From Pseudomonas saxonica (GTDB lineage Bacteria; Pseudomonadota; Gammaproteobacteria; Pseudomonadales; Pseudomonadaceae), in assembly GCF_007858365.1 (NCBI RefSeq), contig NZ_VFIO01000002.1, forward strand, positions 372,001-436,000: DNA of 64,000 nucleotides. Direction: 5' to 3'. The translations under genes were made by a program, and so were the position numbers. Below, one piece after another: positions 31,987 through 42,060 of the stretch (position 1 is the first letter of the stretch; the number at the start of each line of letters is the position of its first letter). The notes beneath the pieces were generated by a model. It did not search any database and was not told the DNA's origin. It was given only the letters and a program-made list of their open reading frames with translations.

Positions 31987-32727
31987 TTATTTGGTTGCGT
32001 TGCCATCCGGCACAAACACATAACCTACACCCCAGACCGTCTGGATATAGCGGGGTTTGGACGGGTCAGGTTCAATCATGCGGCGCAGGCGGGAGATTTG
32101 AACGTCGATTGAACGCTCCAGCGCATCCCACTCACGACCTCGGGCCAGGTTCATCAGCTTGTCGCGCGTCAACGGCTCGCGGGCATGCATGACCAATGCT
32201 TTAAGCACGGCAAACTCACCGGTTGTGAGCATATGCACTTCATCGCCACGCTTGAGTTCGCGGGTGGCCAAAGACAACTCGTAATCGCCGAAGGTTACGC
32301 TTTCATCTTCGCTGCCCGGCGCGCCAGGGACCGGCGCTGCCTGACGACGCAATACAGCCTTGACGCGCGCCATCAGTTCATCGGGGTTGAAAGGCTTGGC
32401 CAGATAGTCGTCCGCACCCAGCTCCAGACCTTTGATACGGCTCAGCTCATCGCCTTTGGCCGTCAGCATGATGATCGGGATCTGATTGTTTGCGGCACGC
32501 AAGCGGCGGCAGGCAGTGAGCCCGTCTTCACCGGGCAGCATCAGGTCCAGAACGATCAGGTTGAAGACCTCACGCGCCAGCAAACGGTCCATCTGCTCAG
32601 TATTTGGCACAGCGCGGGCGCGGTAGCCTTTGCTGGTGAAGAAACGCTCCAGCAGGCTGTTGAGCCCCGGATCGTCATCAACGATGAGAATTTTTTCGCC
32701 TTCAGCTGGCTGTGCAATGCTGCTCAT
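31987..32727 (-). CDS. ompR: OmpR/AmgR-type response regulator
   Basis: 246 residues: receiver domain with phospho-acceptor Asp61 (LIVLDLMLPGEDG) and Lys in LAKPFNPDEL, a linker, and an OmpR-type winged-helix DNA-binding domain (about 150-240). It forms a two-component system with the downstream envZ. Start ATG (MSSIAQPAEG) gives the usual length. Confidence 0.94.
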   Translation of the reverse strand: MSSIAQPAEGEKILIVDDDPGLNSLLERFFTSKGYRARAVPNTEQMDRLLAREVFNLIVLDLMLPGEDGLTACRRLRAANNQIPIIMLTAKGDELSRIKGLELGADDYLAKPFNPDELMARVKAVLRRQAAPVPGAPGSEDESVTFGDYELSLATRELKRGDEVHMLTTGEFAVLKALVMHAREPLTRDKLMNLARGREWDALERSIDVQISRLRRMIEPDPSKPRYIQTVWGVGYVFVPDGNATK

Positions 32728-32791
32728 TTAGTAGCTCCTGTGATCTCGGCGCGCATTATGGCTTAGCTGCTGCCGTACGCATGGTGTGCAT

Positions 32792-32818
32792 TGTTAGCAG
32801 ATTTTTCCTCTGCTAACA
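32792..32818. promoter_or_regulatory. Perfect 10-bp inverted repeat in the ompR-tex intergenic region
   Basis: TGTTAGCAGA and TCTGCTAACA surround TTTTTCC in the 360-base gap between divergent ompR and tex. It may be an operator or an RNA hairpin. Further along, TATAAT at 32874-32879 is a good -10 candidate facing tex, though its -35 is poor. No gene is seen in 32885-33087. Confidence 0.45.
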
Positions 32819-33087
32819 GTATGCCTCTCTGTATGACTACAGTGCGCAGTGCCCTGAATCCGGGAACGCTGGTTATAATGCGCCGCCTTTTGTCTCTGGC
32901 AACCCTGGATTCTCCAAAGATTGCGTCCGACATTATTTTTTCAAGTACGGGCGTAATGTGCTGATTTCGCGGGTCAACAGGCTGCCCTTTTGGCCCAGGT
33001 AGCGGCGCTCTTCAAGCCGTTCAACCAGCCTCGCAAGCCTTCAAGCCCGGGCCTGCGAGCCTGCTTCACAATTTGTCAGGTGGTTTT

Positions 33088-35408
<2,321 letters not shown>

Positions 35409-35409
<1 letters not shown>

Positions 35410-35792
35410 TGGTCCTCCCGGACGGTATGACCCAAAGCGCGTTCAGCGAATTGATCGGTTGCCGCGTGCAGTCTGTGCAAGACGGTGTCGCGCACGTGGC
35501 GCTGAGCCTTGAGCCACAGCTGCGCAACCGGGGTGGCAAACTGCATGGCGGTGCGTTGTTCAGTCTGGTCGATATCAGCATGGGGCTGGCTTGTTCCAGC
35601 GCCCATGGCTTTGACCAGCAGAGCGTGACCCTTGAGTGCAAGATCAACTACATCCGGGCGGTGTCTGAAGGCGAAGTCGTGTGCATCGCCACCGTCATAC
35701 ACCCCGGCCGGCGTACGCTGGTCGTCGAAGCCGATGTGCTGCAAGGCGACAAACTTGTCGCAAAAGCGCAAGGCACGTTCGCAGTGCTGTAG
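35409..35792 (+). CDS. PaaI-type hotdog-fold thioesterase
   Basis: 127 residues with the hotdog thioesterase signature NRGGKLHGGALFSLVDISMG and the strand VTLECKINYIRAVSEGEV. Such proteins hydrolyse acyl- or aryl-CoA esters; the substrate is unknown. The ATG overlaps the tex stop (TAATG), implying coupled translation. Confidence 0.85.
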
Positions 35793-35814
35793 CGGCCACC
35801 TGCCATTTGAGTTA

Positions 35815-35841
35815 ATTTCGGCACTTGTAGAGTGCCGAAAT
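35815..35841. terminator. Perfect 11-bp hairpin after the tex-thioesterase operon
   Basis: ATTTCGGCACT and AGTGCCGAAAT enclose TGTAG, 22 bases after the thioesterase stop. No U-tract follows, so it may protect the 3' end or need Rho; termination is inferred from position. Confidence 0.5.
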
Positions 35842-35986
35842 GCGCTTGGAGCGCCGCGAGCCGAAACAGGAACGGGACTGAGCGTTGCCGACATAAACCA
35901 GGCGACCACGCCAGTTTCAACTTCACCCTTGTAGACCGTCCTGACCACCCCCATATTGGGGCGACTGACGCGTGAAGGAATCCAAC

Positions 35987-37570
35987 TTGAGCCAACTTCT
36001 CAACCGCCGCCTGGCTCTGCTCGGTGAGCGCGCCAACCTCTCTTTACTTGAGCAGTGCCTGCACGGAATCGAGCGCGAATGCCTGCGCGTAACGGGCGAC
36101 GCCCGCTTGGCGCAAACGCCACACCCTGAAGCACTGGGCTCGGCCCTGACCAACGACCAAATCACCACCGACTATTCCGAGTCGCTGCTGGAGTTCATCA
36201 CCCCGGCCCTGCCTGACCCGGCAGAGACGCTGGCCAGCCTCGACAAGATTCACCGTTTTGCCTACAGCAAGCTCGGCAACGAGTTCCTGTGGAGCCCTTC
36301 GATGCCGTGCCCATTGCCGGCCGAAGAAGATATTCCGATTGCCTACTACGGCACGTCCAATATCGGCCAGCTCAAGTACGTGTACCGCAAGGGCCTGGCC
36401 CTGCGTTACGGCAAAACCATGCAGTGCATTGCCGGCATTCACTACAACTTCAGCCTGCCTGAAGCGCTGTGGCCGGTGCTTAAAGAGGCCGAAGGATTTG
36501 TCGGCACCGACCGCGACTATCAGTCGGATGCCTACATCGCCTTGATTCGTAACTTCCGCCGTCACAGCTGGCTGTTGATGTACCTGTTTGGCGCCTCGCC
36601 TGCGCTGGACGCCGGCTTCTTGCGCGGCCGTGCGCACCAGCTGGAACAATTTGACGCCGACACGCTGTACCTGCCGTACGCCACCAGCCTGCGCATGAGC
36701 GACCTGGGTTACCAGAGCAATGCTCAGGCCGGGCTGACGCCGTGCTACAACAACCTCGACAGCTACACCGACAGCCTGCGCAAGGCGGTGGCCACGCCCT
36801 ACCCGCCGTATGTCGAGATCGGCACCCACAAAGATGGCGAATGGGTGCAACTGAACACCAACATCCTGCAAATCGAAAACGAGTACTACTCCAACATCCG
36901 TCCCAAGCGCGTGACCTACACGGGTGAGCGGCCGGTTCAGGCGTTGGTGGCCCGTGGTGTGCAGTACGTAGAAGTGCGCCTGCTGGACATCAACCCGTTC
37001 CTGCCCGTAGGCATCGATCTGCACGAGTCGCGTTTTCTGGATGCGTTCCTGCTGTACTGCGCATTCAATGACAGCCCGCAGTTTGATAACGCTGAGTGCA
37101 GCAGTTGCACCTCCAACTTCGCGAGCGTGGTCAAAGAAGGTCGCCGTCCGGGCCTGCAACTGCAACGCGACGGCCAGGCGGTCGACATGAAGGAATGGGC
37201 AGCAGAACTGCTGGAGCAGATTGCGCCACTGGCGGCCTTGCTTGACCAGAGCCACGGCGGCGATGCCCATAGCAAAGCGTTGGACGAGCAATTGGCCAAG
37301 GTCAAGGATGTGTCCCTGACACCGTCCGCCAAGGTATTGGCGAGCATGACCGAGCATAAAGAAAGCTTCGCCCAGTTCTCGATGCGTCAAAGCCTGGCTC
37401 ATGCCGAATACTTTCGCAGTGAGCCGTTGAGTGCAGAAGAGCAGGCGGCGTTCGAAGAAAAGGCGCGCACGTCATTGCAAGAACAAATCGAAACCGAGCA
37501 AATCGAACAGGGCGATTTCGATCAGTTTGTGGCCTCGTATCAGGCGAGTATTTTGGCAATCAGTAACTGA
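35987..37570 (+). CDS. gshA: Glutamate-cysteine ligase
   Basis: The 527-residue enzyme joins glutamate and cysteine, the first and limiting step of glutathione synthesis. Its N-terminus reads [20 protein letters not shown], with the class I active-site segments GIERECLRV and [12 protein letters not shown]. The start is a TTG at 35987 preceded by AAGGA at seven bases, giving the length I expect for Pseudomonas GshA; a GTG five codons upstream would bury the ribosome site. Monocistronic. Confidence 0.95.
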   Translation: MSQLLNRRLALLGERANLSLLEQCLHGIERECLRVTGDARLAQTPHPEALGSALTNDQITTDYSESLLEFITPALPDPAETLASLDKIHRFAYSKLGNEFLWSPSMPCPLPAEEDIPIAYYGTSNIGQLKYVYRKGLALRYGKTMQCIAGIHYNFSLPEALWPVLKEAEGFVGTDRDYQSDAYIALIRNFRRHSWLLMYLFGASPALDAGFLRGRAHQLEQFDADTLYLPYATSLRMSDLGYQSNAQAGLTPCYNNLDSYTDSLRKAVATPYPPYVEIGTHKDGEWVQLNTNILQIENEYYSNIRPKRVTYTGERPVQALVARGVQYVEVRLLDINPFLPVGIDLHESRFLDAFLLYCAFNDSPQFDNAECSSCTSNFASVVKEGRRPGLQLQRDGQAVDMKEWAAELLEQIAPLAALLDQSHGGDAHSKALDEQLAKVKDVSLTPSAKVLASMTEHKESFAQFSMRQSLAHAEYFRSEPLSAEEQAAFEEKARTSLQEQIETEQIEQGDFDQFVASYQASILAISN

Positions 37571-37579
37571 GGTGTGTGT

Positions 37580-37605
37580 CAGGCGCTGGTTTTTACCAGC
37601 GTCTG
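37580..37605. terminator. Hairpin after gshA
   Basis: CAGGCGCTGGT and ACCAGCGTCTG form an 11-pair stem (one G-U) with loop TTTT, ten bases past the gshA stop and before the convergent immunity region. No T-run follows on either strand, so it is a candidate only. Confidence 0.5.
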
Positions 37606-37636
37606 ATACCCGCTTATTGCATGTAGCAACTGTTTT

Positions 37637-37861
37637 TCAACTATTACACGTCAGATAAAGATCAAGATCTTTCGGAAGTTCGAAAGAACAATATTTTTCA
37701 AGCGCTGAAATTTGTTGAGCTGTCAGTCGATAGTCATAAAGACAATCTTCATCTTCTTCCCAACCCATAACCAATGTGAGGTCCGACAGCGATAGTGCTA
37801 ACTCTAGTTGGAAGGGCGCTACGTCTTCATTTTTAGTGACACCCATCAGTACATGCTTCAT
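37637..37861 (-). CDS. Unknown 74-residue protein in the bacteriocin module
   Basis: From an ATG with AAGGA ten bases upstream the protein reads MKHVLMGVTKNEDVAPFQLE, then an acidic middle (GWEEDEDCLYDY) and ends with LYLTCNS. It is small, acidic and AT-rich in codon use, like the immunity gene 133 bases upstream on the same strand. This suggests a second immunity protein or a remnant, but I do not recognise a family. The frame stays open to 37966, so a longer form is possible. Confidence 0.55.
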   Translation of the reverse strand: MKHVLMGVTKNEDVAPFQLELALSLSDLTLVMGWEEDEDCLYDYRLTAQQISALEKYCSFELPKDLDLYLTCNS

Positions 37862-37994
37862 GGTGCAATAGTCCTTGTCGGGGTGACTGGCAAGTCTGCG
37901 TTTCAGCGACACACCGCGACACTTGAATGCAACCATGTATAGGAGCGAGCTTGAAATAAACAACATGCCGGTCTACCCGGAATTTTACCAAGCG

Positions 37995-38243
37995 TTAAGT
38001 TTTATAGTTAAATGAAATCTGATAATTAAACAAACCCAAATCTATGGAATGCACAAACAAGGGCTGCAAAATAGTTAGCCACTCATTCGCAACATCGAAC
38101 TCTCCATTATTAATGTCAAGATCTGTTGAAAGCCCAAGTTCATCCATGACACTCACGTCGTCCCCGAAGTCTTGGGACAGCTCTACTCCCTCTCCCTGCC
38201 CTGTATTTCTGTCATACCAAGCCAGTCTTAATTTCAAGCCCAT
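37995..38243 (-). CDS. Colicin E3/cloacin-type immunity protein
   Basis: 82 residues, beginning MGLKLRLAWYDRNTGQGEG and continuing LSQDFGDDVSVMDELG and FDVANEWLTILQPLFVHSID, very close in pattern to colicin E3 immunity protein. It should bind the rRNase domain of the bacteriocin encoded directly upstream and protect the producer. The start is the ATG with GAGG six bases before it, eight bases after the toxin stop; translation is likely coupled. The gene is noticeably AT-rich compared with its chromosomal neighbours. Confidence 0.92.
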   Translation of the reverse strand: MGLKLRLAWYDRNTGQGEGVELSQDFGDDVSVMDELGLSTDLDINNGEFDVANEWLTILQPLFVHSIDLGLFNYQISFNYKT

Positions 38244-38251
38244 CGCACACC

Positions 38252-39535
38252 TCACAAATATTTTTTGATGTTTCTATCTTTCTTGGGAGGACTGTTTTGT
38301 GCTCCCGTAACAGGGTCATATGCTCCTAAATGACTTCCATCACTTGCCCGATAAACTTCAAGCTCTCCATGTTGTGAATCCCATTCATAGATACGTCGGC
38401 CTTTACTGTCTACCCATCGTCTACGAAAGCCTCCACCGCCTTGGCGCGGCGTTTTGCCCTGCACCCTTTTAAGCTCCGGAAAGGCAGTAATTTCTTCTGT
38501 TTCAGGTGGCGAATGATACAAGTGCCCTAACGCAGTAACGCCCTTACGCGGCACATTCAAAACAATATAAAGCGGCAACACCCCCGAGTCAGCCGGGAAC
38601 ACAAGAATGAAGTCCTTGTAATCCGGCGGGTAGATCGGGTTGACGATGAGGGTGTCGGCGTTTTTGGTCGGTGGGAAGATCCAGATATGCGGGGTGTGTG
38701 GCGCGCCTTTTAACGGTGGAATGCCGAGGGTGTCTGTTGGATCAATCGCCGGCGTCCAAATCAATTCGACGCCGTCTCCAAAGTCGGCGACCTGTTGCGC
38801 GCCGCGTTGGCTGAACTGGATGACGTCGATCATTTCCCATTCGGGTTTTGAGCCGGTGTAGAAGCCATACCCTTTGAGCGAACCATCTGCCTGCGGCTCA
38901 ACGTACAAACGCATTCGGGTACGGGCTTGTTTGAGTGAGCGCAGTTGGTCTTCGGTGTACAACGCGCTGTCGCCCAGTGAAGACGGCCAGAACAATGCAA
39001 TAAAGCCTAATAAACCGCTGGCAATCATTGTTCCGCCAGTGGTTGCAGCAGCTCCAGTGGCGGTCGTTCCCGTGGTTGCGGCGACTCCGCTGGCGGTGGC
39101 TCCAGTGGCCGCGCCGCCCAAAGCCAAACCGCCCACACCCGCGGGGACTGCGCCACTGATTAGTTCCAGTGGCACTAACCCGGAATTGTCTGACTGCCGG
39201 GCTCCCAAAATCGCGAAGGTGCCGTAATCACTCAGGCTGTCGACGGGCACAAAGCCCGCAGGATCGTTGTAGTTGATGACGGCGTCGGGCAGTTTGCAGG
39301 ACTTGGCGAAGACACAACCCCGGCGCTCGACTTCAAGGCGTTCCTGCGCCGCGAAATCAGCTAGGCGGGGCTCCATGTAAGCTTCTTGTCGCGCCTGCAT
39401 GGCCTCGTACTGGGTTATCAGGACTTCGCGTTCTTTGAGTTCAGCGGGGGTCATGTCGTCGTAGTACCAATAACCCTGCCCCGCGTCGCCCCCTGAATGC
39501 CGACGTGTTTGAGTGACTCTTTTCTGACTGGCCAT
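38252..39535 (-). CDS. S-type pyocin-like bacteriocin with colicin E3-type 16S rRNase domain
   Basis: 427 residues from the ATG at 39535 (AGGA upstream). Order: a charged N-terminus with YWYYDDMTPAELKERE; GCVFAKSCKLPDAVIN; a glycine/alanine/threonine-rich hydrophobic stretch (about 150-200); an S-type pyocin domain (about 255-345; HIWIFPPTKNADTLIVNPIY); and the C-terminal nuclease from about 360. The nuclease keeps the E3 catalytic residues Asp386, His389, Glu393 (EWDSQHGELE) and Arg421 (RNIKKYL). E3-type enzymes cut 16S rRNA at the decoding site. At 427 residues it is shorter than most S-type pyocins and shows no long receptor-binding coiled coil. No LexA or PrtN box was recognised upstream. 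Confidence 0.9.
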   Translation of the reverse strand: MASQKRVTQTRRHSGGDAGQGYWYYDDMTPAELKEREVLITQYEAMQARQEAYMEPRLADFAAQERLEVERRGCVFAKSCKLPDAVINYNDPAGFVPVDSLSDYGTFAILGARQSDNSGLVPLELISGAVPAGVGGLALGGAATGATASGVAATTGTTATGAAATTGGTMIASGLLGFIALFWPSSLGDSALYTEDQLRSLKQARTRMRLYVEPQADGSLKGYGFYTGSKPEWEMIDVIQFSQRGAQQVADFGDGVELIWTPAIDPTDTLGIPPLKGAPHTPHIWIFPPTKNADTLIVNPIYPPDYKDFILVFPADSGVLPLYIVLNVPRKGVTALGHLYHSPPETEEITAFPELKRVQGKTPRQGGGGFRRRWVDSKGRRIYEWDSQHGELEVYRASDGSHLGAYDPVTGAQNSPPKKDRNIKKYL

Positions 39536-39764
39536 GTGACGCTTTCCTGGGGGAGAGCGCCGCACGTTATCGGCATAAAAAACTTGCCGAAATCAGCTGA
39601 GTCCGGAGTCTTTGTAGGCCAGTGGATTTTTTGTTGAGTGATTTGTATTAGGCGCGAATGGGGATACGCGCACACAAAAGCGCAGCCTCCTACGCGAATA
39701 GCGGCAATGGACGACTTCTGAATTTAAGGGACGGGCGTACTGTGCACCGTCGCTGAAAAAAACA

Positions 39765-39935
39765 GTGGCCGGGCCTGGAAACCTGAAGAACAATTGAGCA
39801 CCTTGGCGCCATCTATTACTCAGATAGTTGGCGTTTTATATGCATTAGCCTTCGCGTTATGACGGCTGTGCGCGGGAGATCTTCGGATCTGCCGGGTTTG
39901 CTCAATTGTCCCGGTTTCCAGCCTGCGTACAGCTG
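39765..39935. promoter_or_regulatory. Inverted pair of conserved leaders between the bacteriocin and the DUF3077 gene
   Basis: The plus-strand leader at about 39895-39935 contains GCTCAATTGTCCCGGTTTCC, and the minus strand at about 39801-39765 has GCTCAATTGTTCTTCAGGTT followed by TCCAGG. The two copies point away from each other, one toward the DUF3077 gene and one toward the bacteriocin. The plus copy is preceded by AGATCTTCGGATCT (39878-39891), a hairpin with a UUCG tetraloop. The 456-base gap 39536-39991 otherwise shows no supported gene. Confidence 0.55.
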
Positions 39936-39991
39936 TCACCTTTGCCTAAACACAAATGTGGCAGCTCTTATTCCTTTTAGGAGCACGCTTG

Positions 39992-40255
39992 ATGATGAAA
40001 CCGCCCCCCATCACCACCCTCGGCGCCGTTACCTTTGGCCCTTGCGGCGAAGACAACATCGACCTTTTTCGTGTTAACCCCAATGTGCCTTTGCGTCAGG
40101 CGCTGGAGCAGGTGTCTGCGCTGTTGTATTGCGCCAAGAAGCTCGCTCTTGATGCAGCGCGCGGCAAAGACAGCGAGCGGCATGCGTGGGCTTCGCACTA
40201 TTTGTGCGACATGGGCAAGGCCGTCATTGATGATGTGTGCTTGCGGGAGTTTTGA
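39992..40255 (+). CDS. DUF3077-family protein
   Basis: 87 residues. The segment LFRVNPNVPLRQALEQVSALLYCAKKLALDAA and the tail HAWASHYLCDMGKAVIDDVC are typical of the Pseudomonas DUF3077 family (quoted here as separate short parts of one helical protein). Function is unknown; these genes often occur as small paralogues near accessory genes. AGGAG lies eight bases before the first ATG. Its last nine codons are repeated twice downstream as non-coding copies. Confidence 0.8.
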   Translation: MMKPPPITTLGAVTFGPCGEDNIDLFRVNPNVPLRQALEQVSALLYCAKKLALDAARGKDSERHAWASHYLCDMGKAVIDDVCLREF

Positions 40256-40543
40256 TGGCTGGCGCTGAAGACCCTCACCCCAACCCTCTCCCAGAGGGAG
40301 AGGGAGCTGATCTGAGGTGTTGCGAACATCTGTTTTTGACTTGTGATGATGTGTGTTTGCTGGAATTTTGATAGCTCGCGCTGATGACCCTCACCCCAAC
40401 CCTCTCCCAGAGGGAGAGGGGGCTGATCTGAGGTGTTGCGAACATCTGTTTTTGACTTGTGATGATGTGTGTTTGCTGGAATTTTGATAGCTCGCGCTGA
40501 AGACCCTCACCCCAACCCTCTCCCAGAGGGAGAGGGGGCTAAA
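40229..40543. repeat. 116-bp tandem repeat including the DUF3077 gene tail
   Basis: A 116-base unit starts at 40229, inside the DUF3077 gene, recurs at 40345 and again, partly, at 40461. Each copy begins with the last nine codons (GATGATGTGTG...TTTTGA) and runs through a CCCTCACCCC...GGGAGAGGG hairpin and CTGATCTGAGGTGTTGCG. The extra gene tails at 40345-40371 and 40461-40487 have no start and are not coding. Confidence 0.9.
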
Positions 40544-40544
40544 G

Positions 40545-40612
40545 TCAAAAACAGATAGGCGCAACGCCACCGACCAGTCCCCTCTCCCTCCGGGAGAGGG
40601 CTAGGGTGAGGG
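40545..40612. repeat. Right end of the CCCTCACCC-type element before argA
   Basis: After an A-rich linker (CTAAAGTCAAAAACAGAT) the closing hairpin CCCTCTCCCTCCGGGAGAGGG and GCTAGGGTGAGGG complete the element opened in the 116-base units. It lies eight bases past the argA stop (minus strand) and may form its 3' hairpin. Confidence 0.75.
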
Positions 40613-40625
40613 TGCCGCAGGCGCT

Positions 40626-41924
40626 TTACAGCGCTTTTTCAAAGATCTTCGAATTACGCTGATAGTTGTACAGCGAAGCCCGCGCCGCAGGCAGGCGCTC
40701 TACGCTGCTCGGCTCAAAACCACGCTCGCGGAACCAGTGCGCCGTGCGCGTCGTCAGTACAAACAGCGTCTTCAACCCCTGCGCCCGCGCCCGGTTTTCA
40801 ATGCGCTCCAGCAATTCATCACCCCGGCGACCATGACGGTATTCCGGGTTCACCGCCAGGCACGCCAACTCCCCCGCATCCGAATCGGCAATCTGATACA
40901 GCGCCGCACAGGCGATGATCATGCCTTCACGCTCAACCACGCTGAATTGCTCGATTTCGCGCTCCAGTACTTCGCGCGAGCGCCGCACCAGAATGCCCTG
41001 CTCTTCCAGCGGGCTGATGAGTTCAAGCAAACCACCCACGTCTTCAATCGCCGCTTCGCGCGTGACTTCAAACTGTTCTTGCGCCACCAGCGTACCGCCG
41101 CCGTTACGGGTGAACAGTTCGGTCAGTAGCGCGCCGTCTTCGGCATAGCTGACGATATGGCTGCGCGGCACGCCACCCCGGCACGCTTCAGCCGCCGCAT
41201 CCAGCAGTTCTGCCTGATAGTCGCTGCCCAGACGCTTCATGTGCGCGGGCACTTGTTGCGGCCGCAGTTCACGCACCAACCGGCCGTCTTCGTCGAGCAA
41301 GCCCGGTTCGGCACCGAACAACAACAGTTTGTCTGCCCCCAAATCAATCGCTGCACGGGTGGCAACGTCTTCGCAGGCCAGATTGAAAATTTCACCTGTA
41401 GGCGAGTAACCCAACGGCGACAGCAAGACAATCGAGCGCTCATCCAGCAAGCGGTTGATACCCTTGCGGTCGACCCGGCGCACTTCGCCTGTGTGGTGGT
41501 AGTCCACGCCGTTGAGCACGCCAATCGGGCGCGCAGTCACCAGGTTGCCGCTGGCCACCCGCAAACGTGAACCCTGCATCGGCGAGGACGCCATGTCCAT
41601 CGACAGGCGTGCTTCGATCGCAATGCGCAACTGGCCCACAGCGTCGATCACACATTCAAGGGTCGGCGCATCGGTGATTCGCAACCCATCGTGGTAATGC
41701 GGCATCAGGCCACGGGCTTGCAGCCGGCTTTCGATTTGCGGGCGCGAACCGTGCACCAGCACCAGACGCACCCCCAAGCTGTGCAGCAGCACCAAGTCGT
41801 GAACAATATTGCCAAAGTTGGGGTGCGCCACACCGTCGCCGGGAAGCATGACGACAAAGGTGCAATCGCGGTGGGCATTGATGTAAGGAGACGCGTGACG
41901 CAACCAATTAACGTAATCGTGCAT
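40626..41924 (-). CDS. argA: N-acetylglutamate synthase (kinase-like plus GNAT)
   Basis: 432 residues: an N-terminal amino-acid-kinase-like domain (about 20-270) that binds arginine for feedback control, and a C-terminal GNAT acetyltransferase (about 285-425; CLAVNPEYRHGRRGDELLERIE). It acetylates glutamate with acetyl-CoA, the first step of arginine synthesis. It is transcribed in the same direction as argE, 136 bases downstream of it. Confidence 0.95.
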   Translation of the reverse strand: MHDYVNWLRHASPYINAHRDCTFVVMLPGDGVAHPNFGNIVHDLVLLHSLGVRLVLVHGSRPQIESRLQARGLMPHYHDGLRITDAPTLECVIDAVGQLRIAIEARLSMDMASSPMQGSRLRVASGNLVTARPIGVLNGVDYHHTGEVRRVDRKGINRLLDERSIVLLSPLGYSPTGEIFNLACEDVATRAAIDLGADKLLLFGAEPGLLDEDGRLVRELRPQQVPAHMKRLGSDYQAELLDAAAEACRGGVPRSHIVSYAEDGALLTELFTRNGGGTLVAQEQFEVTREAAIEDVGGLLELISPLEEQGILVRRSREVLEREIEQFSVVEREGMIIACAALYQIADSDAGELACLAVNPEYRHGRRGDELLERIENRARAQGLKTLFVLTTRTAHWFRERGFEPSSVERLPAARASLYNYQRNSKIFEKAL

Positions 41925-42060
41925 AACCAGAGCCTGTAAAAAATAGAGTCGCCTAAAAAGGGCAAAAACAACACGCGCACAACGGGCTGATGGTTATCGT
42001 CGAAACAAAGTTGGCAACACGCGTGCTCTCCTTGTGTGTACGGGGCGGGGCTCGGGCAAT

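Noticed and set aside
39536..39800. LexA box or PrtN box controlling the bacteriocin
   Set aside because: CTG and CAG triplets occur but not at the required spacing, and no repeated P-box was found.
39859..40077. 72-codon frame overlapping the DUF3077 start
   Set aside because: It is the translation of the structured leader in another frame and lacks a ribosome site; a leader peptide cannot be excluded but is not supported.
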